Shown here: positions 41,923 to 48,082 of the stretch, one piece after another | How positions within the stretch are numbered: the stretch's first letter is position 1 | Layout of the letters: every line of letters starts with the position of its first letter | Assembly: GCA_009619095.1 (NCBI GenBank) | Contig: WJOT01000043.1 | Span: 1 to 57,308, forward strand | Origin: Clostridia bacterium | GTDB lineage: Bacteria > UBA6262 > WVXT01 | Reading direction: 5' to 3' | DNA: 57,308 nucleotides | Position numbers and translations under genes: made by a program | The notes under the pieces: model-generated | Database searches by the model: none | Told to the model about the DNA's origin: nothing | Seen by the model: only the letters and a program-made list of their open reading frames with translations

Positions 41923-42150
41923 TTGAAAGTAAATGTAAAATTATTTGCCAGTGTTCGTAAGTTTTCCCGGAGAGACAATCTGGAGATAAATATCGAAGAA
42001 GGTTCTATCGTAAAAGATCTACTTTCCAAAATAGGGATACCCCAGAATGAACCTCTTCTTGTTATCGTCAATGAGTCTACCCAAGGAAAAGAGACTCCCC
42101 TTCAAGAAGGGGACACCCTTTGTCTCTTCCCGATAATTGCTGGAGGATAA
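41923..42150 (+). CDS. MoaD/ThiS-like sulfur carrier protein
   Basis: A 75-residue ubiquitin-fold protein ending in PIIAGG, the diglycine needed for thiocarboxylation. It starts at TTG 41923 (VNVKLFASVRKFSRRDNLEI); codons upstream to 41812 run through repeat DNA and are not family-like. The AOR gene starts one base after its stop region, with GGAGGA shared between the two. Such MoaD-like genes regularly precede aldehyde ferredoxin oxidoreductases and likely supply the dithiolene sulfur of the tungstopterin, though no moaE or moeB partner is here. Confidence 0.85.
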   Translation: MKVNVKLFASVRKFSRRDNLEINIEEGSIVKDLLSKIGIPQNEPLLVIVNESTQGKETPLQEGDTLCLFPIIAGG

Positions 42151-42151
42151 G

Positions 42152-43888
42152 ATGTTTGGTTGGAACGGGAAGATAGCAAAAGTTTACTTAACTGAAAAGA
42201 AAATAGAGCCCATTCCATTAGGCAAAGAATTCCTCGCCGACTACCTGGGAGGCCGTGGTCTAGGGGTGAAACTCGTCTATGATTTAGTGAAGCCTGGTGT
42301 CGACCCACTCTCTTCGGAAAATATCCTCGTGTTTGCTGCCGGACCCCTCACTGGTACTACTTGCCCCACTTCCGGACGATATGCCACTGTTTCTAAATCT
42401 CCACTAACCGGCACCATATTCGATTCTAACAGTGGCGGGAGCTTTGGCCCCGAATTAAAGTTTGCCGGGTTTGACGGATTAGTAGTATTCGGGAAAGCAG
42501 AGGAACCAGTATACATAGAGATTCATAACGGCAAAATCTCCATAAAAGATGCAAAGCATCTCTGGGGCAAAAATACCCGGGAAGTCACCCGGGAATTATC
42601 GAAATTCGGGAGAGTTGCCTGTATAGGCAGAGCGGGAGAAAAAGGAATAAGGTTTGCCAACATAATGAACGACTATACCCATACCTGTGGTCGTGGCGGA
42701 TTGGGAGCTGTGATGGGCAGCAAGAATTTAAAAGCAATTGTAGTGAAAGGAAATAAGAAAATACCCATCTTTGACAGGGATAGATACAAAAAGTATTTTC
42801 AGGACATAACCAGGCTCCTTGTAGCTAGCCCCGTATCTTCCAAAGGTCTTAACCAGTATGGAACAGCAGTTCTGGTCAATTTGATAAACTATATGAGGAT
42901 TCTTCCCACGGGGAATTTCAGGTTTTCCCGGTTTGATTTTGCAGAGGAAATTTCTGGAGAGAAGATAAATTCGGTTTTTCCCATAAAAAAGACACCCTGC
43001 TATGCTTGTCCCATAGCCTGCAAGCGTGAAGTCAGGGACACGGAAATGGAAATACCTGAATATGAGACCATAAGTATGTTCGGTTCCTCTTGCATGATTT
43101 CCAACATTCAGACAATAATGAAAGCAAATAGACTCTGCAATGATTATGGTATGGATACCATTACTGCCGGAAGCACAATTGCCTGCTATTTGGAACTGAA
43201 CGGAAAGCAACTCACAGATGAAAAATTATTAAAGTTAGTCGAACTAATTGGTGAGAGAAAAGAGATTGGTCAAGAATTATCCGAAGGCTCGATGAGATAT
43301 GCCAGAGTCAACAAAAACCCCGATATAAGCATGCAGGTTAAAGGTCTCGAGTTACCCGGCTATGACCCGAGAGGAGTTTTAGGATTGGCTTTAGGATATG
43401 CCACTTCCAATAGAGGAGGATGCCATCTGAGAGCATATATGATTGGTCCAGAGATTTTCGGTAAACCCAAACTAGTAAACAGACTTACTTTCTCAGGAAA
43501 ATCTGGTCTTGTGCAGGTTATTCAGAATCTGTTCACCGCAGTCGATTCTCTGGTAGTTTGTAAATTTGCCCTTTTCAGCGTGGGAGAAGAAGAGTGGGCA
43601 AATATTCTAAGTGCAGTGACCGGAATAGATTTTGTCTCAGAAAGACTGCTTGAGATAGGAGAGCGAGTCTGGAATATAGAGAAATTGTTCAATCTGAAAG
43701 AGAAATTCAGTAATAAAGACGACACCCTCCCGGAAAGGTTTTTCCAAGAGGATGGAGGAGTGGAGGGCAGGAATATTAAGAAAGACGAGTTTCTGGCATC
43801 TCTTCTGGAATACTATCGATTCCGGGGATGGAGTGAAAAGGGCATACCCACAAAAGAGAAACTGGCACAACTCAACATTCAAATGTAG
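42152..43888 (+). CDS. Aldehyde ferredoxin oxidoreductase, tungsten-type
   Basis: Oxidises aldehydes to acids with ferredoxin. The 578-residue protein starts FGWNGKIAKVYLTEKKIEPI, has YLGGRGLGVKLVYDLV, TCPTSGRYATVSKSPLTG, RGGLGAVMGSKNLKAIVVKG, and the 4Fe-4S ligands C283, C286, C290 in CYACPIACKRE, with a fourth Cys near VVCKFALFS. These are all family hallmarks. ATG 42152 follows GGAGGA; earlier starts at 42137 overlap the MoaD-like gene. Strict or nearly strict anaerobe marker. Confidence 0.95.
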   Translation: MFGWNGKIAKVYLTEKKIEPIPLGKEFLADYLGGRGLGVKLVYDLVKPGVDPLSSENILVFAAGPLTGTTCPTSGRYATVSKSPLTGTIFDSNSGGSFGPELKFAGFDGLVVFGKAEEPVYIEIHNGKISIKDAKHLWGKNTREVTRELSKFGRVACIGRAGEKGIRFANIMNDYTHTCGRGGLGAVMGSKNLKAIVVKGNKKIPIFDRDRYKKYFQDITRLLVASPVSSKGLNQYGTAVLVNLINYMRILPTGNFRFSRFDFAEEISGEKINSVFPIKKTPCYACPIACKREVRDTEMEIPEYETISMFGSSCMISNIQTIMKANRLCNDYGMDTITAGSTIACYLELNGKQLTDEKLLKLVELIGERKEIGQELSEGSMRYARVNKNPDISMQVKGLELPGYDPRGVLGLALGYATSNRGGCHLRAYMIGPEIFGKPKLVNRLTFSGKSGLVQVIQNLFTAVDSLVVCKFALFSVGEEEWANILSAVTGIDFVSERLLEIGERVWNIEKLFNLKEKFSNKDDTLPERFFQEDGGVEGRNIKKDEFLASLLEYYRFRGWSEKGIPTKEKLAQLNIQM

Positions 43889-44013
43889 GGGCTCAATTCA
43901 TTGAGCCCGTATTGTGGTTTTGAACGCGTAGGGGTCCCGATATATCGGGATGGTCGCCCGGTAGACATTGGTTAGGTTGAAAATATTTGTAGGCACAATT
44001 TCAAATTGCACAA
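43885..44013 (+). repeat. GTAGGGG-type elements and TGTAGGCA hairpin remnant
   Basis: GTAGGGGCTCAATTCATTGAGCC (43885-43908), with GGGCTCAA/TTGAGCCC; then a perfect TCCCGATATATCGGGA palindrome (43935-43950) inside GTAGGGG...GGTCGCCCG; then TGTAGGCACAATTTCAAATT at 43989-44008 whose 3' arm has lost two bases. The first begins on the AOR stop codon. Confidence 0.83.
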
Positions 44014-44044
44014 GGACACTTTAAGAGCCCTTCAAGGAGTCATA

Positions 44045-44599
44045 ATGTGGAGAGAAATTAGCAAATTTGGCAAAAAGATGGTTCAGTGTGGATTGGCCCA
44101 TTCCCATTTCGGCAATATCAGCGTGAGAGTAGGAAACAAACTCATAATTACCAGAAGCGGTAGTATGCTCGACGAGATCGATGAGAATATGGTAGTAGAG
44201 TTAGACCTGGATAAGCCCAGTAGTTTCGACACCATAGCTTCCTCAGAAACAATAGTCCATAGGCATATTTACAAAGAGACTTCCGCTTTAGCCATAATCC
44301 ATGCCCATTCTCCATTTGCCATAGTGCAATCGATGATTTCTTCCACAAACCTGTTAATCCCTTCCGACTGTGAAAGCAAATACTTCCTACACGAGATTCC
44401 TATCATAACAGGAGGAGTAGGGTCGAAAGAGCTTGCCCAAAACGCAGCGAATGTACTTAAAGACCACAAAGGCGCGATAATAAAAGAACACGGACCTATT
44501 GCTATCGGAAAGATTGTCGAGGAAGCGTTCGTAACGATATGTTCTATCGAGCATGCTTGCAAAGTTAAGTATTTTGCAGACCTTTTTTCTCGGAAGTAG
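44045..44599 (+). CDS. Class II aldolase/adducin-family protein
   Basis: The 184-residue protein has the zinc-dependent aldolase fold: KMVQCGLAHSHFGNISVRVG at the N-terminus, TRSGSMLDEID, the zinc ligands in IIHAHSPFAIV and IKEHGPIAIG. Members act as fuculose-phosphate aldolase, ribulose-phosphate epimerase or related enzymes; the substrate is open. ATG 44045 has AAGGAG five bases upstream; codons from TTG 44006 are repeat derived. It may pair with AOR in aldehyde metabolism: aldolases of this kind make or use small aldehydes. Confidence 0.9.
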   Translation: MWREISKFGKKMVQCGLAHSHFGNISVRVGNKLIITRSGSMLDEIDENMVVELDLDKPSSFDTIASSETIVHRHIYKETSALAIIHAHSPFAIVQSMISSTNLLIPSDCESKYFLHEIPIITGGVGSKELAQNAANVLKDHKGAIIKEHGPIAIGKIVEEAFVTICSIEHACKVKYFADLFSRK

Positions 44600-44664
44600 A
44601 TGCAGAGCAAAGCTCTGCATCTTTGATGAAATCGGCTCTGGAGTCCTCCCGAAAGGGAGGGTTG
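44600..44664 (+). repeat. GCAGAGC hairpin and GGAGTC hairpin
   Basis: ATGCAGAGC-AAA-GCTCTGCAT (44600-44620), a perfect nine-base stem right after the aldolase stop, then CTCTGGAGTC with CTCCC-GAAA-GGGAG (44636-44660). The first could work as a weak terminator. Confidence 0.85.
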
Positions 44665-44680
44665 ATAGAAGGAGGAAACA

Positions 44681-44935
44681 ATGGTCTCTGGGTTGGTTTT
44701 TGTCCGGCTATTATCAGGACATGAAGAAGCTGTTATGGAAGCATTAAGGCAAATTAGTGGAGTCCAGAAAGTTATTGCTGTTTTTGGCCGGTGGGACCTC
44801 GTAGTTAACGTGCAAGTAGGAGATACAGATGAACTTGCCTCGCTTGTGATTAATAAGATAAGGGCAATTCCAGGTACTACCGCAACAGAAACACTAATTA
44901 CCGTAGGACTCAAAAAACCAAAAATTTTCATCTAG
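44681..44935 (+). CDS. Stand-alone Lrp/AsnC ligand-binding (RAM) domain
   Basis: An 84-residue protein with the alpha-beta sandwich of the Lrp effector domain: GLVFVRLLSGHEEAVMEALR, GVQKVIAVFGRWDLVVNVQV, and a final strand around TETLITVGLKK. It has no helix-turn-helix. Such single-domain proteins may bind amino acids and partner with other Lrp-family proteins. AAGGAGG sits five bases before ATG 44681. It follows the aldolase and an intergenic hairpin pair. Confidence 0.9.
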   Translation: MVSGLVFVRLLSGHEEAVMEALRQISGVQKVIAVFGRWDLVVNVQVGDTDELASLVINKIRAIPGTTATETLITVGLKKPKIFI

Positions 44936-45013
44936 TCACTGTCAGAGCATCCTTTTCCAATCCCGTCCCTGTTTTGGGATGGGGTAGGGCGCTGAAAGTA
45001 GAATAAAATTTTC

Positions 45014-45042
45014 TTGACGTTTTATTTATTTACTAATATAAT
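45014..45042 (+). promoter_or_regulatory. Sigma70-type promoter of the tRNA region
   Basis: TTGACG (45014-45019), 17-base spacer, TATAAT (45037-45042). The expected start lies near 45049, 23 bases before the first tRNA-like sequence. Presumably the original promoter of the tRNA gene. Confidence 0.85.
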
Positions 45043-45071
45043 AAATTCACTCATAGCATAAAAACACAATT

Positions 45072-45128
45072 GGGCCCATAGCTCAGCTGGTTAGAGCATC
45101 CCGATACATATCGGGAGAGTCCTAGGTT
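45072..45128 (+). pseudogene. Aberrant tRNA copy 1, anticodon arm replaced by a repeat hairpin
   Basis: Bases 45072-45098 are identical to the first 27 bases of the intact tRNA at 45378 (acceptor 5' strand, D arm and the following A). The anticodon arm of the intact gene (17 bases, 45405-45421) is replaced by TCCCGATACATATCGGGA (45099-45116), a hairpin that also occurs in other repeats. Then GAGTCCTAGGTT, the variable loop and half of the T arm, follow unchanged, and the copy stops there. It has no anticodon and no 3' acceptor strand, so it cannot be a working tRNA. Confidence 0.85.
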
Positions 45129-45132
45129 ATTA

Positions 45133-45387
45133 ATGTTTTACGTATATATATTAAGAAGCCTCAAAGATGGGAGTTATTACGTAGGTAGCACGTCCAAATT
45201 AGGGAAAAGAATACATAGACATAACAAAGGTCATTCCACTTCAACAAAAGGCAAAAAACCTTTAATTTTAGTCTATAAGAAAGAATATAAGCTAAGATCA
45301 GAAGCAGTAAAGGAAGAGAGAAGAATTAAGAGTCAAAAGAGTAGGATATATATTAAAAATTTAATAAAAACACAATTGGGCCCATAG
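45133..45387 (+). CDS. Small GIY-YIG nuclease between tRNA copies
   Basis: An 84-residue stand-alone GIY-YIG domain: FYVYILRSLKDGSYYVGSTS (YVY...YVG for GIY...YIG), the catalytic Arg in GKRIHRHNKGH, and Glu in SEAVKEERRIKS. Such proteins (UPF0213/UvrC-like) are putative DNA nucleases; some are mobile. ATG 45133 uses the CCTAGG of the broken tRNA T arm as its only Shine-Dalgarno-like sequence, and its last codons (TQLGP) and TAG stop are formed by the leader and first ten bases of the intact tRNA. So gene and tRNA overlap by ten bases. Confidence 0.9.
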   Translation: MFYVYILRSLKDGSYYVGSTSKLGKRIHRHNKGHSTSTKGKKPLILVYKKEYKLRSEAVKEERRIKSQKSRIYIKNLIKTQLGP

Positions 45388-45451
45388 CTCAGCTGGTTAG
45401 AGCACCTGACTCATAATCAGGGAGTCCTAGGTTCAAATCCTAGTGGGCCCA
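45378..45451 (+). tRNA. tRNA with CAU anticodon (elongator Met or Ile2)
   Basis: A 74-base cloverleaf: acceptor GGGCCCA/TGGGCCC, D arm GCTC/GAGC, anticodon arm CCTGA/TCAGG with loop CTCATAA (anticodon CAT in DNA), variable GAGTC, T arm CTAGG/CCTAG with TTCAAAT, discriminator A. CCA is not encoded. The GGGCCC acceptor and CTCATAA loop fit tRNA-Ile2, whose C34 would be changed to lysidine, but elongator Met is not excluded. Confidence 0.93.
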
Positions 45452-45463
45452 TTTTTCATTTTA

Positions 45464-45537
45464 GGCCATAAATTAACTGGTTAGAGCATCCCGATACATA
45501 TCGGGAGAGTCCCCCGATTCATATCGGGGTGGGCCCA
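45464..45537 (+). pseudogene. Aberrant tRNA copy 3, anticodon and T arms both replaced
   Basis: GGCCATAAATTAACTGGTTA GAGCA (45464-45488) is a diverged 5' half. The anticodon arm is TCCCGATACATATCGGGA (45489-45506), as in copy 1. GAGTC (variable loop) is kept. The T arm is replaced by CCCCGATTCATATCGGGG (45512-45529), and TGGGCCCA (45530-45537) closes the acceptor, followed by a T run. Total length equals the intact tRNA. Each arm was changed while the joints between arms stayed. Confidence 0.8.
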
Positions 45538-45659
45538 TTTTTTATTTCCGGTCATCTCTAAAGCTGGAGTCCTCCCGATAGGGAGGCTGACGACCAGAGA
45601 CCTTGCTTTCGCAAGGACTCCCAACCTTCTTGGAGTTCTCCCCGAAAGGTGGTTGTAGT

Positions 45660-45855
45660 GAGACCGAACTCGAAGAGGAAAAACACAGATATACATTGTG
45701 TAATCGAGAAATATCTCAAGGAGAATATGAAGAATTTAATGGGCTTTGTCAGCATTGTAAAGGAGGCCGATTCAACGAGGATTCCCTTCGCCAAAGGGTT
45801 TTCCGAAGATTTGATAACTGCGAGTTTCTCTTTAAATTTAGCAGAAAGGTGACGG
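45660..45855 (+). pseudogene. Possible remnant of a small zinc-ribbon protein
   Basis: One frame reads CNREISQGEYEEFNGLCQHC (about 45698-45757), which resembles the CxxC..EISEEEYE..GLCxxC zinc ribbons found in many small bacterial proteins, but the first Cys pair is incomplete. A second frame continues as MGFVSIVKEADSTRIPFAKG to a TGA at 45850-45852, next to AGAAAGG. The two halves look joined by a frameshift. A 41-residue reading from ATG 45727 is possible (AAGGAG upstream). I cannot say whether it is expressed. Confidence 0.3.
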
Positions 45856-45856
45856 G

Positions 45857-46096
45857 ATGCTTTTAAATGTCAAGGTGATTCCCAATGCCGGAAGGAACGA
45901 AATTAAAAGGGAAGGAAATTGCTGGAAAGTTCACCTGAGGGCACCAGCGGAAAAAGGAAAGGCGAATAAACTTTTGATTAAATTATTCTCTCAAGAATTC
46001 AAAGTGAAAAAGAACCAGATAAAAATAGTTCAGGGAGAAAAATCGAGACACAAAATTGTGCAGATTGGAAAGAACATTAGTGACAGTTGGTTATAA
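45857..46096 (+). CDS. DUF167 (YggU) family protein
   Basis: A 79-residue protein: LLNVKVIPNAGRNEIKREGN at the start, the conserved VHLRAPAEKGKANKLLIKLF, and VQGEKSRHKIVQI near the end. This is a compact alpha-beta fold of unknown function, often next to yggT or proC-type genes; neither is seen here. ATG 45857 is preceded by AGAAAGGTGACGGG. A new promoter starts directly after it. Confidence 0.93.
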   Translation: MLLNVKVIPNAGRNEIKREGNCWKVHLRAPAEKGKANKLLIKLFSQEFKVKKNQIKIVQGEKSRHKIVQIGKNISDSWL

Positions 46097-46104
46097 TTTT
46101 ACAC

Positions 46105-46133
46105 TTGATTTTTTTCTATGGACGTAGTATAAT
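46105..46133 (+). promoter_or_regulatory. Sigma70-type promoter giving a leaderless transcript
   Basis: TTGATT (46105-46110), 17-base spacer, TATAAT (46128-46133). The -10 ends six bases before the ATG at 46140, so transcription should begin at or next to the start codon. Confidence 0.8.
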
Positions 46134-46139
46134 AATAGT

Positions 46140-46580
46140 ATGGAAAAAAAGGTGCTAAGAATACTAGCAATAGATGATGAAGAAGGCGTCCTGACACTTC
46201 TTAAGTTCAGACTGGGGAAGTTTGGACACGAAGTGATTACCTCTAATAATGGAATAGATGGAATTAGAAAAGCAAGGATGTTTGAGCCAGACCTTATCCT
46301 TTTAGACCTGGTTATGCCCGGGATGAGTGGCTTCAGGGTTTGTGAGTTACTCAAGTCTTATAAGAAGACAAAAGATATTCCCATTTTCATATTTACCGCT
46401 TTAGACCGGTTAGAAGATGTTGAGCGTGCTTTTGAGAAAGGAGCAGATGACTATATTGTGAAGCCATTCGAAGTTGTAACGATTAATAATACCATTGAGA
46501 ATAAATTCAGCATGTTTATTGAAAAAGCCGAATATAAGGCGGATTTTCAGGAAAGGCGTAGAGAAACTTCTGAAGAGTAA
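46140..46580 (+). CDS. Single-domain response regulator
   Basis: A 146-residue receiver domain: ILAIDDEEGVLTLLKFRLGK with the acidic pair, LILLDLVMPGMSG with the phosphorylated Asp at about residue 56, FTALDRLEDVERAFEKGADD (with the switch Thr) and YIVKPFE (conserved Lys). About 20 extra C-terminal residues are charged and contain no DNA-binding domain. It likely works through protein contacts. No histidine kinase is adjacent. A terminator follows at 46617. Confidence 0.93.
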   Translation: MEKKVLRILAIDDEEGVLTLLKFRLGKFGHEVITSNNGIDGIRKARMFEPDLILLDLVMPGMSGFRVCELLKSYKKTKDIPIFIFTALDRLEDVERAFEKGADDYIVKPFEVVTINNTIENKFSMFIEKAEYKADFQERRRETSEE

Positions 46581-46616
46581 TTTTTGAAGATATTTTTAAT
46601 TTAAAGTATTGAAGTT

Positions 46617-46644
46617 AATCTTCCCAGACGGGAAGATTTTTTTT
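46617..46644 (+). terminator. Rho-independent terminator after the response regulator
   Basis: AATCTTCCC (46617-46625), loop AGAC, GGGAAGATT (46630-46638), then a T run to about 46644. A textbook terminator. Confidence 0.9.
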
Positions 46645-46646
46645 AT

Positions 46647-46676
46647 TTGATTTTTTATCGAGAAATCTATTATAAT
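46647..46676 (+). promoter_or_regulatory. Likely promoter for the DUF401 gene
   Basis: TTGATT (46647-46652), 18-base spacer and TATAAT (46671-46676). It begins at the end of the terminator T run. About 115 bases of repeat-rich leader separate it from the next ATG. Confidence 0.65.
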
Positions 46677-46688
46677 TACTTCACCGTC

Positions 46689-46764
46689 GTAGGGGTTCGA
46701 TTCACCCCGCCCCTGTGTAGGGGCTGGGTGAACCCGCAGAAACGGACTCAATAAATTGAGCCCC
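46689..46764 (+). repeat. GTAGGGG-type repeat in the DUF401 leader
   Basis: GTAGGGGTTCGATTCACCCC, an inner CGCCCCT-GTGT-AGGGGC(T)G hairpin, GGTGAACCC pairing back to GGGTTC, then GGACTCAAT-AA-ATTGAGCCCC (46744-46764). Related to 33846-33871 and 43885-43908. Confidence 0.8.
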
Positions 46765-46791
46765 TGCAGTCTCTTTGGGAGAAGAGTAAAT

Positions 46792-47997
46792 ATGCACGAC
46801 TTAATAATCTTGATTGTTTCTCTGGCAATTATTCTGATTCTTTTCAAATGTAAATTGAATCTGACTCTGACTATGATAATAGCGGCGCTCTTTCTGGGTA
46901 TTGCTTACAGGTTTAGCTTAACAGAAATTTTAAAAACTTTTTACGCTGCTTGCCTGTCAAGGGAGACTCTGGAGATTGCTGCCATTCTTTTTCTTGTAAT
47001 TGTATTCAACCTATCTATGAATGCAGCATATACTTTTAAGAAAATAATCAGTAACATGAAAAAAATGCTTTTAGACATAAGGTGGGTTATCGCCGTTATC
47101 CCGGCAGTGATCGGTTTTCTTCCCATGTTTGGCGGAGCGCTCGTTTCTGCTCCAGTGGTAAAGGAAATTACTCAGGAGATGGGCATATCCAATGAGCGAA
47201 AGACCTTTCTCAATTTTTGGTTTAGACATATCTGGGAGTATACTCTCCCACTCTATCCGGGAATCATACTTGCCGCTGGCATTCTGGGCGTGCCTGTTTA
47301 TAGAATAATTGCAAGCAATAGCATTTTGACAGCGAGTGCAATTATTATAGGAATAATTTGGGGTACAGGGAGACTGAAATGGAGACCTGAACATTCGGGA
47401 GAAGCTCTTTCCGGGAAAGGCCGGGCAATCCTGAATTTTCTCTTCAACCTATCGCCAATTATTCTGGTAATGGTTCTGGTCCTCGTTTTTAGGTTAAGAG
47501 TTTTATACGCTCTCCTTGTGGCAATAGTGTTCACAATCATCAGCAATCAGATTTCTATTAGAACAGTTTTGCGCTCTCTGGCAAAAGGGAAGTATGGGAT
47601 GATTCTTATGGTTTTTGGTATTATGATTTTTAAGGCGATGTTAGGAACTACAGGAATGATAGAACGCCTGCCTCTTTTCTTTAACACTGCGGGTATTCCC
47701 CGATACTTAGTTATTTCTTTTCTCCCTTTCATTGTAGGCTTTTTGACGGGAATGACGATGGCTGCAGTGGGTATCACTTTCCCTGTTATTCTGCCCCTTT
47801 TTGAAGGTAAATTGTCACTTATGACTTTTTCTTTTATGTGTGGTTTTGCCGGGGTCTTGCTGACACCTGTCCACTTTTGTCTATCATTAACCAGAGAATA
47901 TTTCCAGGCTGATTGGCTGAAGCTTTACCGTAAAGAATTGATTCTTCCAGTATTTCTGATGATAATGATTGGATTTATTTATACAGTAATAATGTAG
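46792..47997 (+). CDS. DUF401 family membrane protein
   Basis: A 401-residue polytopic protein with about ten hydrophobic segments from ATG 46792 (MHDLIILIVSLAIILILFKC). Conserved-looking blocks are IPAVIGFLPMFGGALVSAPV and RHIWEYTLPLYPGIILAAGI, plus GFLTGMTMAAVGITFPVILP near the C-terminus, typical for DUF401, a family distantly like GntP/ArsB-type carriers. Transported compound unknown. GGGAG lies about 10 bases before the ATG. Alternative start ATG 46756 would lie in the repeat leader. Confidence 0.87.
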   Translation: MHDLIILIVSLAIILILFKCKLNLTLTMIIAALFLGIAYRFSLTEILKTFYAACLSRETLEIAAILFLVIVFNLSMNAAYTFKKIISNMKKMLLDIRWVIAVIPAVIGFLPMFGGALVSAPVVKEITQEMGISNERKTFLNFWFRHIWEYTLPLYPGIILAAGILGVPVYRIIASNSILTASAIIIGIIWGTGRLKWRPEHSGEALSGKGRAILNFLFNLSPIILVMVLVLVFRLRVLYALLVAIVFTIISNQISIRTVLRSLAKGKYGMILMVFGIMIFKAMLGTTGMIERLPLFFNTAGIPRYLVISFLPFIVGFLTGMTMAAVGITFPVILPLFEGKLSLMTFSFMCGFAGVLLTPVHFCLSLTREYFQADWLKLYRKELILPVFLMIMIGFIYTVIM

Positions 47998-48067
47998 TCC
48001 CGATGAATCCAGCCCCTGCAAAAATCGAAGCTTAGAGGCTAGATGAGTCGGGACGCTTTGCTGCTAC
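47997..48067 (+). repeat. Inverted repeat with GTCCCGA ends
   Basis: GTCCCGA (47997-48003) and TCGGGAC (48048-48054) enclose GAATCCAGCCCCTGC and a TAGAGGCTAGAT segment; then GCTTTGCTGCTAC, the reverse of a GTAGCAGCAAAGC half element. It begins on the last base of the stop codon. Confidence 0.7.
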
Positions 48068-48082
48068 AAAAAGGAGAAAAAA

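Larger units (their letters stand above)
45058..45404 (+). repeat. 41-base direct repeats flanking the GIY-YIG gene
   Basis: 45058-45098 and 45364-45404 are identical: 14 bases upstream of the tRNA plus its first 27 bases. The repeat distance is 306 bases. Between them lie the swapped hairpin, half of the T arm and the GIY-YIG gene. It looks like a tandem duplication or an insertion that rebuilt the 5' half of the tRNA. Confidence 0.88.
45452..45856 (+). other. 405-base gap after the tRNA: tRNA copy 3, hairpins, gene remnant
   Basis: After the intact tRNA come the aberrant tRNA copy, a GGAGTC hairpin with CTCCC-GATA-GGGAG (45565-45586), CCTTGC-TTTC-GCAAGG (45601-45616), a third GGAGTT..CTCCCC-GAAA-GGTGG form (45632-45652), and the zinc-ribbon-like remnant below. 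No convincing intact gene. Confidence 0.75.

Noticed and set aside
44269..44931. 220-codon minus-strand open frame across the aldolase and RAM genes
   Set aside because: It runs through two well-supported plus-strand genes and a hairpin cluster, with low-complexity Ser/Thr composition and no recognisable domain.
44936..45013. GC-rich hairpin near 44960-44980 considered as terminator or riboswitch
   Set aside because: CCCGTCCC can pair with GGGATGGG, but no T run follows and no known riboswitch core is recognisable; left unassigned.
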